This document shows, piece by piece, positions 1 to 22,200 of a stretch of DNA of 64,000 nt (positions are counted from its first letter, which is position 1; each line of letters opens with the position of its first letter). The stretch comes from Trematomus loennbergii. Its lineage: Eukaryota; Chordata; Actinopteri; Perciformes; Nototheniidae. The position numbers and the translations under genes were made by a program. The stretch covers positions 11,820,470-11,884,469 of the forward strand of contig JAAOOA010000028.1 in NCBI GenBank assembly GCA_012861695.1. The letters are read 5' to 3'. Below the pieces are notes generated by a model. It was not told where the DNA came from, did no database searches, and saw nothing but the letters and a program-made list of their open reading frames with translations.

Positions 1-1117
1 TGGGTGAGGGGGTGTTAATAATCGCTGGATATCTCCCCTTTGTGTGGCATCTGATGTTGCTGTTGATGACTCACTGCGGCCTCATGAAGACAAAATGTAT
101 GATGAGTCTGACCAGTATGTTAAAATGCAGGTTGCTATGGATGAAGATGTCATTCAGGTCGATAATGAATATAATCACAAACTCTTATTAACTAAATGCG
201 CCACTGAGGTTCACTCTGTCCTTACATCTCTCAAAATCTCTTCACTTAAGGAGCAGATGCACTGTTATTCCTCCCACATGCTTCACCCACACACACACAC
301 TTGCTCTCTGTCTCTCACTGAGCTACATTTTGGTCCAGAGAGAGAACTACTGATGAAAAGGAATCGCTCTTTTTTTTGTGGTCTCTTCACCCTCATTTTT
401 AGTCTTCCCGTTTTTGTTTGCATTCACAACCTTCACTGCACTTTTGTAGTAGATTATGATCAATTACCGACCAACGCAAGCAATTTTAGACTATTGTATT
501 CATAAATTACTTTTTGCCTCGTTGTTTTCTTCAGTGACTAGAGAGTTTGTGCACATCATACAACGAAACACATTCAAAATAATAGCTGTAGATCATCCTT
601 CCATCCTTAGAGAAAGAACTTCACAGAATTGTTTATTAAATACATTTAGCTTATCCCACCATTCCACCCACCAATTCTTGTTGCATCCTCAGGCACAAAT
701 ACACAAACCACAAAAGGCCACTGTGGCTAATATCAACCCCCACAGCTGTAACTATGATCTGTTTAACTGCACAAGCAACATTTTGCCAAGGTTGGCTGAG
801 TCTTTTCATCTAACCCTTGCAGCGTTGGGCCAAATTAAGTCTTATGAACCCCAGCAAAGAATATCTGCTTACACATGAGTATAAAGGGACCGGAGCCCTT
901 CTCACAAAGAGGCTTATTCATATCAAGCAGCACCGTTTTTTGTTACTGTCCTGAAGGTGCTAGTTTTACCAAAGGCTGTTTTAGATATCTGGTAGTACTT
1001 AAACCTTGCTCAAGATGGTCTTTCTTGCAGGTTATTAAAAAGTTGCAACTGTGGCGCCATCCACTGTTTGATTATTGATAATGGACATATCTGCTTCTTT
1101 ATATTTTGTTTTTACAG
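1..1117. other. Upstream intron/non-coding stretch, no exon recognised
   Basis: No exon of the flanking beta-subunit gene can be found here. The conserved segment that should precede the exon at 1118 is absent, so it lies before the window and this is intron. Short open frames exist but have no splice signals, domain or conserved motif. A short CA tract occurs near 290-300. Confidence 0.6.
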
Positions 1118-2739
1118 AGATAGTGAGAGCAATGACACATGTGATCAACCAGGGGATGTCCATGTACTGGGGGACGTCACGGTGGTCCGCCATGGAGATT
1201 ATGGTGAGTGATGAAAAACGTATTGTGTGTGGTTAAAAAAAGTGGTAAAAACAATGTTTTGTCGTATATATTATTACAAACAATAAGAAATGGGAAAATG
1301 CAGTTAAAGGTCACCATTTCTGTTTGCTATGCAGTTTAATGAGCTAATCGTCACTTAGACAATTTCCCATGTGATATCCAAAGGCTAAACAGATGTTTAA
1401 TTATTAGATTATATTCAACTCTATTGTCATTGCACAGAGTACAGCTCAAGTAAAACGAAATGTACATCTATATTAATACGGAGGACATAGGGGGATCTTG
1501 TGTTAATCTTGATATTAATTTTGTCCTCCCTCACTGATAAAGCTATCATTACTTATTTGTACTCTAGAAGGGGACAATGATTTCCAAAAAGAGCTTTTAA
1601 TTATAACACCTTGTGCTAAACATAGAGCAGGGGAGAAACAAATGAAATCTGTTAACATAAAGGTCAGCGCTGCACATCGTTCCTCATCCTATTAACACTT
1701 CTACCCTTTTTACATTCAATTAGGAAGCATACTCTGTGGCTAGGCAGTTCAATCTAATTCCACCAGTGTGTGAGCAGGCAGAGTATCACTTCTTCCAGAG
1801 GGACAAGGTGGAAACTCAGCTGCCAGAGCTCTACCATAAGATAGGTAAGTCTAAAGTTAGTTCCTGTGGATATATTTAGGGCGGCGATAGATTTTTGGGC
1901 TGTTGCTTAGTGACTTTTGCCCTCTCTCAGGTGTGGTGTAGTGTCCTGGTCACCTTTGGCCTGTGGTATCATCACTGGGAAGTACGAGAATGGTGTCCCG
2001 GAAACCTCCAGGGCCTCAATGAAGGTATACAGCTAAAAGCTAATCTTTTCCAACCTGCTAGTCTATGTTCCAATTTCTTCACTCTTATCCAACAAAAACA
2101 ATACAAACAAGAAACATAATCTATTAAACGTTATTTTTGCCTTATTTTGGGTTATAATTCTAATACTTCTTATTTCACTGCTCCTCTAGCCATACCAGTG
2201 GTTGAAGGAGAAAGTAACGAGTGAGGACGGGAGAAAACAACAAGCCAAGCTAAAGGAACTGACTCCTATCGCGGAGAAGCTCAGCTGTACTTTGCCACAG
2301 CTTGCCATAGGTAAGGGACAACATGAAAATCCTAAGAAGACCCTACTTGCAATTAAGCAATTAAAGATGTTGCTAAATTTCATGTTTTCTTCATACTGTC
2401 TTAAAACTTTGAAACCACTACATCACTGTAATAACTCCTGCTATCCCTGATCTTTAGCCTGGTGCCTGAGGAACGAGGGAGTGAGCTCAGTGCTGCTGGG
2501 ATCCTCCAATCCAACCAGCTAACAGAGAACCTGGGAGCCATTCTGGTATAAAGAACATTTCCTTATTCTGAATAATACTGAATAACTATGTCATTATCTT
2601 TACTGGTCAGTATTGATCTTGTGCTCTTTCTTTGTTTTGTCCATCACAGGTAATTCCAAAGATGACACCAGGCATTGCCACAGAAGTTGATCATATATTG
2701 GGAAATCGCCCTCACAGTAAAAAGGACTACCACCATTAA
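1118..2739 (+). CDS. kcnab1: Voltage-gated K+ channel beta subunit (Kv-beta), C-terminal part; kcnab1-like
   Basis: Cytoplasmic aldo-keto-reductase-fold subunit that binds Shaker-type (Kv1) channel tetramers and modulates their gating and trafficking. Six 3'-terminal exons are visible: 1118-1203, 1724-1844, 1931-2024, 2190-2310, 2458-2545 and 2650-2739 (TAA). Conserved Kv-beta blocks appear in order: [14 protein letters not shown], the [22 protein letters not shown] region, [42 protein letters not shown] and the KKDY-type C-terminus. The VPETSRAS segment, the LTPIAEKL segment and VIPKMT are closer to Kv-beta1 than to beta2 or beta3, so the paralogue call is a judgement. Two exons are one base short of the usual lengths (94 instead of 95, 88 instead of 89): GG at about 1935-1936 and CC at 2515-2516 each need one more base to keep frame. 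The 5' exons lie outside the window. Confidence 0.88.
1409..1475. repeat. Fragment of a dispersed fish repeat (probable retroelement tail)
   Basis: Text of the type 'ttcaact.tattgtcattgcac' followed by 'aaaacgaaatg' is a familiar dispersed sequence in teleost genomes. It sits in an intron of the K+ channel beta-subunit gene. The family cannot be named from sequence alone. Confidence 0.35.
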
Positions 2740-4479
2740 AATGGACCCTGTTTCAGTGAACTATGCTCCTAAAAACGTATCAAAGCTATCAGCCATGGCA
2801 CTCTAAGTGCGTGCCCCGACTTTGCTTGTGTGCGCGTATGACTGTATGTTTGAATGTGTAAAGTGTTCTGCTTGGCTCTCTGTCTCTAAGAAGATCAGCC
2901 AGTATCATTATTGTAAAGTGAGCTACCTGACATAACATGCATGCTACATCTATAGCAGTTGGCCCCTAGACTAGACAACATTTACAAAATCCTGCAACAT
3001 GATTTCTGGAGCGAAAGCCTCATCTGCTCCAACAAGCTGCTAGAACCAAATTTAAAATAGCATAAAACTAGATTATGGAAAATAGATGACTGCAACAAGC
3101 ATGTGCCAGTTACCAGCAATCAACATTTTCTGAATAAAGGGTGTCATTGCATTTAGAAAAGAAAACTTAATAGGCACCTATTGTACACAAACTATCACTT
3201 AAGCTCATGGCAGTGCAGTATCATAAAAAGAATAAGGTGTTTCGAAATGTACCCAAATCTACCTTACTAGATGTTTTTGATGTGACGAAAAAAATCAATA
3301 ATTAAGTGTAATTGGGGTTGTTTTCAGGCAATTGGATGATATGCCTACATTTCCAACACAGCTTGAGCTGTTCTTATAGCATTTTGAGTTATGAGAGTAG
3401 GCTACTGGATTAACTAAAGTTCTGCTCACAATGTTGTTGCTGATACAAAGAGCTAAGTTTAAATAAAATATCTATCAAAACATCTGTACTGACTGTTAAA
3501 TATATTTTCCTAACTAAGCAGCTGTTCAGAATAACCTTTTCATCTCTTTGCGATGTATTTTGTTTTGTTTTCACTGATGCAAAAGTACAGCAAAGTGTAG
3601 TCCATATTGTGCCCCTCCAACTCATTTTAATTTGAACTGTGCCAGACTTTCTGTCGGTGAGGAGATTATCGGATTCATTTAATTTCAGTGTTTGTTGTGG
3701 ATAAAACTTTTGCCAAGGTGAAGTTGGGTAGATGATCTTCCTGAGGGGGAGATGGTGAATTTAGCAAACAAAGCCATGTAGCTGATGAAGAGACTCAAAA
3801 ACATATGGACCCCTGCAGTCATTGCACCTGGATCTCTTACCCAATTTCTCACAGATGCCAGTTTTACATAATAAATTGTTCTTTGTTATGTCAAACATTT
3901 ATTTTGGTGTCCTTCATAAGATGTATACATACATATCAAGAGCGTATAATTCTCATGTAATAGGTTTTAGAATATATAGTAATTTTCTATTAATGTTATG
4001 GATGCCTTCTAACTTTCGCCCCGAACAAATTTAAATAACAAAGCTAGTCGTAGACTTCTTGTTTGCTGAGTTACATTGTAAACCGCAGTAAAAAAAGAAA
4101 ATAACCTGTGACTTGAACAACTCTGCCGTATAGTTACTGCTGTTTGCTGTTGGGGTTCGTCTGTGTCTTCCTGTTTTATAATAAAATAATGTGTAAAATA
4201 TTTTTTTTATGTTATGCATTTTCTTCTTTTTAATTATTAGCCGCTATTTGATCAGGGGAAACCTGCAAGAGAGCAAAGCTCTTTTCATAATGCTGATAGC
4301 CTACTGCAGATACATCATCACAATTAAGTTCGATATAAATATGTGAAATCAAATTGTATTAAATCTAACATGAATTTTTTTTTAAACACAGGAAAAAACT
4401 GCTATAAAACGAGTATATTTGACAGAACAAGGAAGGAGTGTTATTTAATCTTATGTGGTTGTTTTTGTTACACGGTTTC
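2740..4479. other. kcnab1 3'UTR and intergenic DNA
   Basis: AT-rich sequence after the kcnab1 stop. A canonical AATAAA lies at 3133-3138, about 400 bp after the stop, and is a plausible polyadenylation signal. No further coding exon, RNA gene or repeat with clear ends was recognised up to the pask promoter. Confidence 0.55.
3133..3138 (+). terminator. Candidate polyadenylation signal of kcnab1
   Basis: AATAAA hexamer about 395 bp downstream of the TAA, in the expected orientation. Cleavage site not determined. Confidence 0.4.
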
Positions 4480-4926
4480 TATGGATACAAAGGCGGGCGT
4501 TTCTATCCAATGAGGTGTTCTTGTTCAGAGGCGAGATATTTGATTGGCTTCGAGGCACTTCCTTGAATCTACTCGGCTACCGCTTGAAGCCCGCGGTTTA
4601 CAAAAACTACTGCTGGAGTAACGTTACGTGAATTAGTAAAAATATAATTATTTCTACCTTAACTAACCTGCTGGAATGGTGTCAAAGTTGTGCTCACGCC
4701 ACGGTAACGTCAACTTGGAATACAGTGGTTAAAATTGCAGTATAGACGCTGTAATTTCCGATCCAAACACCGCACGGCATCATCGTTTTGTTTGTTTCAC
4801 GTTAGCAGATGGCTAGTTAGCCCGGAAGCTCAGGGGAGGTAACGTTACCTTGTCAACAACCGTCAACTGAAGCTGCTGTGGCCTGGCAGAAAACACAAGC
4901 TGCTGAGTTTATTCTTACGTGTTGAG
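4480..4926 (+). promoter_or_regulatory. pask promoter region and non-coding first exon
   Basis: A GC-box-like GGCGGG (4492-4497), a CCAAT box (4507-4511) and an inverted CCAAT (ATTGG, 4543-4547) lie within 60 bp in an otherwise AT-rich area, with no TATA box. They are followed by a CpG-containing stretch that ends at a good splice donor (GAG/GTGAGT, junction 4926/4927), fitting a 5'UTR exon that joins the ATG exon at 5694. Palindromes around AACGTT occur at 4618-4627 and 4837-4850. The transcription start is inferred to lie near 4560-4620. Confidence 0.55.
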
Positions 4927-5045
4927 GTGAGTGTTTCGGATTTCGGACTTACTCTTATAAATCAGACGCCAAAACCTAAGCAAATCCTATGTTATCAACT
5001 TGGAACATTTTCTCTGTTGGCTACCTGTGGTAATTAGCAAATCTG

Positions 5046-5598
5046 CAGTGGTGTGAACTGTGAAGTAACTACGTAGATTTACTCAAGTGCTGTACCTATG
5101 TACAATGTTGAGATACTCTACATGAGTATTTTAATGTTTTGCTACTTGGTACTTCTACTCCACTACAATTCAGAGGTAAATAGTGTACTTTTAATCCACT
5201 AAATTAATGTAATACCTTTTAGTTACTTTGCAGATTTGGATTAATGATGTGAAATGTAATCAACACTTAAATCAGATTAAGTTACACCTGGAGTAAACTA
5301 AATTCACAATCTACCCTGCAGCATACAAAGTAACCCAACACATTAATGCATACATTATTATAATCAAAACATATACTATATATTATTCTGAAATGGAAAC
5401 AATCTGCATAATGAGTACTTTTACTTTTGGTACTATAAGTATATTTTGATGATAATACCCTGTACTTTTACTTGAGTAACATTTTGAATGCAGGACATTT
5501 ACGTGTAGCAGAGTAGTCCTGCACTCTGGTACTTCTCCTACACTCTGGTACTTTTACTTTTACTTTGGTACAAGATCTGAGTACTTCTTCCACCTCTG
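5046..5598. mobile_element. Non-autonomous hAT-like element rich in AGTAC/ACTTTTACTT motifs
   Basis: The left end CAGTGGTG (5046) and right end CACCTCTG (5598) form short imperfect inverted termini starting with CAG. The interior carries many 'tacttttactt' and 'agtac' motifs, a layout I know from a very common dispersed teleost repeat. Flanking octamers (5038-5045 and 5599-5606) agree at only 5 of 8 positions, so the insertion is old or the ends are slightly off. No coding capacity. It lies in the first intron of pask. Confidence 0.55.
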
Positions 5599-5693
5599 CT
5601 AGCCTGTAATAGCACACATTTACAATGCTGCCATCCATTAATTCTCTCTTTATGGGTCAATCCTTGTGAATCCCAGCTGGATAACTAACAGCA

Positions 5694-15210
<9,517 letters not shown>

Positions 15211-15795
15211 AAACCGAGTTAAAAGGGAGTGTCATCCCGACCATCCGTCCAACCTTTTAATGTGCTGTAGTGCAAAGAGGACATGAAGTGCAAAATGAAG
15301 AAATGGAGGCTTTTCTTAGTCCGAAGACATAATCATACACTACCGTCCAGACAGTAGTCTTTTAGAGACCAATGGACTTTTACCTTTATACATTATATAC
15401 AGCTTGGTACCAAGTTGAATGAATATCATTATGAAGATGTTTATCAAAATGTCCTTGTTTGACATATAAGTCATTTCTCATAGCAAAACAAAGCAAAACC
15501 ATCATGATGTATGTTTTTTTCCCTTTTAATTTATTCTTCAAATTTAGAAAAAGGTGAGGCATTAAAACATAGTAATGGTTAAATGGGATCCAGCTTTGCC
15601 ACCCAAACCGACAAGTGATCCCAACCTTGAGTTGTTTGCCTCCAGAGGAACCACACAGAGAACTAGATGGAAGTTAAAGGGAATTTTTTTTTCTGATTTA
15701 ACTTCTGTGTCTGTTTTATGTTGGTGATTTTTACGTGTTTTTATCTATACTTCTAAGTATATTTACAATATTTTATCTATTTATTTTTATACATT

Positions 15796-15801
15796 AATAA
15801 A
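15796..15801 (+). terminator. Polyadenylation signal of pask
   Basis: AATAAA about 590 bp after the pask stop, within an AT-rich 3'UTR and 440 bp before the mterf4 start codon. It marks the likely gene boundary. Confidence 0.55.
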
Positions 15802-16241
15802 TATTTGACCACAAATTTTTCCTTTTTAAATAATTAAAGGCTCGTCTGTTGATCAGAATTGTAGAATGTTTAATTCATTTCTGTCATGCTAACACTGATA
15901 ACCTATTTTAATTTCTTTGTACAGCCGTTTGTATTCAATTTATAATATTGGAGTACCAGATGGCTTTGCCTGACTGCTTCTAACTGCAGATATCCAGATA
16001 GCAAATGCTCAGTCTCCTTAAGCTCAAATACTGGTCTTGCCCTTTGTCTCTGCATCAAGGCGATTAACATGTCGGATATTTCTTCTGGTAAAATCGTGAA
16101 TGGTCAGCGTTCGTCTAAATATAAAGGATTCAAAGTCTGATTCTCAGTGTATTCGGTAATTTACAGGCAAGCACAGCGGAACCTTTGTCTTCCACCCTCT
16201 GTTCAGGTTTAAAGACGGACGTTTACAAGCGACGGACAAGC

Positions 16242-19200
16242 ATGGGTACCCGAGTTGCTGCGAGTCAGGTAAATCAGCTTCAAATCCCAATTCTTCTATT
16301 AAAGCAACTTAAAATAATATTGTTACTTTGTGAAGCTTTTACACAATTAGCCGCGTTGATAAACCATGTGGAAGACAGCACTGAGAGTCCACGCATTTCA
16401 GCTATAACCTTCATGTTTGCTAACATGCTAATGCAGGCGCGGCGTTATGGGTGGGCCTACTGGCCTAGGCCCACCCACTCTGTCACTGGGCCCACCCATT
16501 CGTTGATCAAAAATGACTGTGAGAAAATATAGTTTACCAACATTTTTATTTTTGATTATCAAAATTAACAATTAAATAATAAAATAAGAGCAAACATGTG
16601 TTTCCCTTTTTAAAAAAACCTATAAAATTAAAAGCAACATGAATTAACGTAACGGCAACGGACCGAACGCTGCCGTGTGTAGGGGCCGTCATAGTCGAAG
16701 CGCGGCAACAAACATATCATAGAACGTCTCGCGGCCGCGCGCAGACGAAGGAGGACAGTGGACTGGACAGACACAACAAATATACCGCACTCACTGACAA
16801 TGTCACAACAATCAATGTTCAGGTTTTTAAAAAGAGTAAGAACAGAGTCGCGCCGCCGGAACCACCACACTCATCATCCTCACAGCAGGTGCCGCCTCAG
16901 AGAGACGAGAGTGTATTTAATGTTGTGCCTCCACTGAGCTCAGTCCCTCTGCGGGACGTAGCATCCGTTGGCGGCAGGTCAACAGAAAATAGCATCCCAG
17001 TGCCGGACCTCTCAGCCATAGATGACCCGGCGGCTACACAACCAAAGCTAATAAAGTACCCTCAGACACTTTTTGGACAAAAGAAAAGGAGCTTCGCTGC
17101 CCACTGGTATGTCAAGTACACATTCTTGGAATATAGTATTAGCCAGGACAGTGTATTTTGTAAAATGTGCCGGCATTTTAGTGAGAGAGGCGGGGCCGTT
17201 GGAGAAGATACATTCAGTCGCCATGGTTACAGGGACTGGAAACACCTCGACAATGCTCTCAGTAAACATGAATGCAGCGCAGCTCATGCAATAGCTATGG
17301 AGAGAAACATAAACTACAGACAGTGCGAGAAGTCTGACCATGGAACCATCCTCCATCAGCTACTCAACCCAGAGGGCCGACAGGGAGAGATAATTGAGAA
17401 AAATCGGGAACACTTAAAGGTTTTACTGGACATCATTCTCACGTGTGCAAAGCAAGAGATTCCTCTGCGCGGACACCGGGAAAATGAAGATGGGAAAAAC
17501 ACAGGTAATTTCCTTGAGCTGTTAAATCTCCTTTGTAAATACAGTCCAGAGATACAGCAACGATTAGATGCCATCCCGGGTAATGCAAAGATGCTTAGCC
17601 ATGACATACAGAACGACCTGCTGAATGCTGCGTCCACTCTGCTTCTAAGACACATAAAAAAGGAATTGCACGGATCAGAAGGAGGACATTATTATGCTAT
17701 AATAGCTGACGAATGCAAGGACATTTCAAAAAAGGAATTGGTGGCAGTCTGCTTAAGATATGTCCACATGGGATCTGTGAAGGAAAGGGCAGTCGGCCTT
17801 GTGGATACTGAAGAGATGAACGCTGAGGCAATTGCCCAGAAAATAATGGAAGTAGTGGAACCTTTTCAGTTGGACACAAATAAGTGTGTTGGGTTTGGAT
17901 TTGATGGCGCGGCTGTTATGTCTGGTCATAAGGGGGGCGTTCAAGCCATCCTCAAGAGGACATTTCAAAGTGCAATCTATGTGCACTGTCATTCTCATAG
18001 ACTGAATCTGATCCTGGCAAGTGTGGCACGCACATCAGCTGATGCGTCAACTTTCTTTGAGACAGTGAATTCCGTGCACACCTTCATGTGTGGCACTCAG
18101 AGGCATGCTCGCTTTCTCGAGGCCCAAAAAGAAATGCACCCCGATAGGAGACCACTGGAATTGGAGCGAGGCTGTGACACGAGATGGAGCTCAAGATCAG
18201 CAGCAGTGAGCAAAGTGTACACACTGTATGATGTCATCATTGAAGTGCTGTCCGATTATTCAGAAGAGGGAGGACAAAGTCAGTTTGATGCCCAGTCTTT
18301 ACTTCAGCAGATGCGAACAAAAAAATTTATATTTCTCCTCGTGCTTTTCAGAGATCTATTTAACAAGTCCGACTTTGCAACTAAAGGGCTGCAATCCATC
18401 AGCGTTTCTGTGACAGACACAGTGGATTTGATTGAAAGTCTCAAAGAGTCACTGACAGACATGCGCTCAGGCGACAGTGCATTTGAAAAGATTCTGGAAA
18501 GCACAAATAAGCTCATGGAAGATAATGATATCCAAAGTCTGGAAATATGTCTCCCCGCCCGCTCGAGAAAGCTCCCAAGTCGACTACAGGGAAGTGTTGT
18601 TACGGCCTCACTGGGAAAGTCTACAAGGGTCAGGAGTGACCATGATTTGAGAGCCATATTAAACCAACTTATAGACTGTCAGCTGAATGAACTCAGTGCC
18701 AGGTTCCACAATGACGCGTATGGCCTGATGACGACAACAGCTACTCTGTTGGCACCCTCCTCTGACAGCAGCTTGACCGAGATGACACAACAACTGAATG
18801 ACGCAGGAAAGCGCTTCAACATCAGCATGACAGAGTCGGAGCTCTCTGTGTTTCTCCAGCATGTTGCAAGGAAGAGGGCAAGAGGGGAAACATTTAAAAC
18901 CCTGTTGGATCTTTTGGACATTTGCAGTGAGGAAGTCTTCCCTAGTGTAAATGGCTTCTTAAACGCTCTGATCACTCTGCCCATGACATCCTGTACAGCT
19001 GAGCGTGTTTTCTCCAGCGTTAAGAGAATAAAAACTGCCTGTAGAAGCACTATGCTCACCCCTCGCCTGCAATCGCTCTGTCTCATAACTTTTGAGAGAG
19101 ATCTTGCAGTAACTTTGGACTACGACGAAGTTATTGACATATTTAAAAGCAAACCCCGCCGTCTACTCCTGTAGAGACGCAGAGAGTTGAGACACGCATG

Positions 19201-22200
19201 CACACGTGCACAAATAGACCCCAACGGGGCTTCAGCACCTGCCCTTTTGCCCTCCTATTAGAGAAATGCCCTTATTCAAATATAATGTACATTTGTTGCG
19301 CACATGTAACCCAGTTCAGAGTTCCTTGTGCTACTGAACAGTTTTAATAAGCAAAATAAGTTGTGTTTTGTATTTTATGTCATGTGTATATTTAATCTGA
19401 TTTCTTCAAAAGACATAGGCTACAATTGTGCCAAGTTGCACTGTATTTAGTGTGTTTGTCTTTTATGTAAAAATGATCGATGAGAAACATAAACCTGTGT
19501 CTAATACATACAATATCAGCATTTTCTTATTTCCTGCTGAAGAATATACAGTATGCCTTAAGGTATAACTAGAATTTACTGAAATACATTTCATTTATTT
19601 GCATTTACTTTTTAAATAGCTGTCATGAAGCAGTGTGTGAACCAACCTGACAGTGATTTGTTTAAAAAACATACTATTTAATATTGCTTGTATATATATA
19701 TATTAATGTTTTTCTATTGTATTCCACATTAGCTGTTTACTGTTGATGTTTTTGTTCAGAAATGTTATAAATGTTAAACTAAACCTTTGCACAGCCTTAA
19801 CATTTGTTTTCGTAAAATTGAAAATACTTTTTATTTAATCCTCAACGTTTTTATAATCTATTATAGTTGCCAATGGCCATGTTAATGAGCACACAGGTGA
19901 AAGATGAAAGGATAGTTTTTTCTCCCTCGTTTGACCAGGCTGCAGTTTTCTAATGTTATACCTGCTGCACAAATACATTTCATATTGAGACTAAATATCT
20001 AGAAAAATGATTAAGAAACGTAGAGCTCAAATGTGGTGCCATTTGCAACTACCGGAGCGCACCCTGACGCGGCAGGCATTCTCCAGCCCAAATCAGCAAA
20101 GCTTATGAGTGTGAAGCAACAGTATCTGCTGCCCAGCTGCTTTAGTATGAAACGTACCTTCAGCTCATGAAAGCTCTGCAGTGTCAGAAGGAAGTCGCTA
20201 ATGATAAATCTGCAGCCTCTGAAAAGTGCCGCGTCAGAGAACCAGTGCCTTTTACGCACGGCCGCTCACTTCGCTAGATCCGCTAAAAAGGACAGGAGGC
20301 TGCAGTCTAACCACACAGACACACATCAGGTGTTCGCTCATTATTCCATATTCTGCCGTTGTATGCTCTTTGTTTCTAAATGTATCAATGTATTGTGAAC
20401 CAAAACAAAATGCAGTAGGCCTATAACATTTCATTTCACTCATTGCGGCGTGCCGTGCCGCTTATTATTTAAATAATATTTAAGCTTCTTATAAGTGAAA
20501 ATGTTTAAAAGAGAAGGGTTTAGAAAAAGTGTCTTTACTAGGAAATATGCATTACACAGTTGCCTACAATGATATGCAGGCATTTATTTACATTTTATTT
20601 TTGTTAACAAGAAACATCTATTAGAACAGGCCCAGCCAAAATTACATTGGCCCACCCAAAATTGAAATCCTGGCGCCGCGGCTGTGCTAATGACAACAGC
20701 CTGTTTATTAGCTATACTCTGTTTACGTATCTTCTCTACAGCAATAACGGGTTATTATTCTGTTCGGACTATTCATCATAATTCTACTACAAGAAATAAA
20801 ACGGGGACATACCGTAACAGCTTATAGTGTGTGTGAGAGCCAAACCAGATGCATTTCATTGCATTTAATACAACTACGTTTTAGTGTACATAACAGTAAA
20901 CTTGAACTTATAATCATGGTTTTATTTTCTACAGGTTCTTCGGTGGACTTTGAGGAATGCCACCCACTCTGTATTCGGCCCACTTCAGTTTGGGAGATGC
21001 CAGCTCCAGCCTCTGTGCGCTGGGGGCAGATTGTTGTGTTCCTCCACCAGCCAGGGGACTGTCCAGTCACCACAACACACCCATGAGCCCCATCCTCTGT
21101 CCAGGCAGCCGGTCACAGAGCTGTCCCTCCCCTCTCTGGTTGATATGGGATTCACAGACTCCCAGGCAGAGCATATATATGATGCCACCTCCAAACTCAG
21201 AGGAACAAGTGCTTCCAAACACTCTCTGTCCACTCTCACAGTTATGTTCGTCTTGGGCCTCAAACCTTCCAGTGTGCTAACAATTCTGGAGAAATGCCCT
21301 GAACTTTACACTATCAACGAATTGCACCTTCACCAGCGCATAGGAAACATGCGGAAACTAGGTTTAGTTGAAGGTGAGATCATGATCTTTTTTGTCATAA
21401 CATTGTTGAAGAATTGCTTTAGGTTGACATACGTCATATTGGGGGCTTTTGTAAGATAATCAAACATCTATTTTTCCTTATTTCCCGTTAGGCAGTCTTC
21501 AGAGAGTGGTCTCCCATTTCCCCCAGATCCTGACTGTGCCTGTGAAGACAGTAAAACATATGGTGCTGTTCCTCAAGGAGAAGTGCCAGTTTACTTCCCA
21601 GCAGGTCACAGACATCCTGAGAGATAGTCCTGCCGTAATACTGGAAGACAAGGAGCAGCTGGAGTACAAGTTTCAGGTCAGTATTTATGGGCAAAACAGA
21701 ATTTGAAGCCATAACCATTGGCTCTGCACAAATTATGATGGGCCTTATAATCGAGTGACTGTTAAATCTGCATTCACTCTGATGAAAACAGAACATAAAT
21801 TGTAAGACACTTTTAAATCAATATGTATAGAGACAGGCAACAGGTCCAATAGTAAACAGCCAATGTATTGACTTCTACAAAACCTGGCCAAACATCACAT
21901 GAAAGGCTGCAGAAGTAAAATAAACAATACCCTTGTTCACACAGATTGTATAATTCAAACTAGACAATAATGACATGCTGTGTGGACTATTTACTTTTCC
22001 TCTTAGTAGCCTACAGTATACAATAAATCTACATATTTTATTGTTATGCCCCAACAGGAAATGCCGTGACAGATGTTAGTCACTCATTTACATTTTACTA
22101 ACGGAAAACATTTTCACCCCAAAGATTTCCTATTTTAATAGTTTTTACAATGTGTTCCTGTAGCTTTTTCATCATCATCATCATCCATAAATTCACTTTT

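Noticed and set aside
44..505. Open frame at the start of the window
   Set aside because: Low-complexity composition, no conserved domain and no splice signals; the flanking gene's preceding exon would look different.
17048..19086. Several antisense and alternate frames within the transposase
   Set aside because: Shadows of the long transposase frame, without independent features.
16889..19174. Reading the transposase as a host zinc-finger MYM-type gene
   Set aside because: It lies between inverted termini and an 8-bp duplication, and a deleted relative is inserted elsewhere in the same window.
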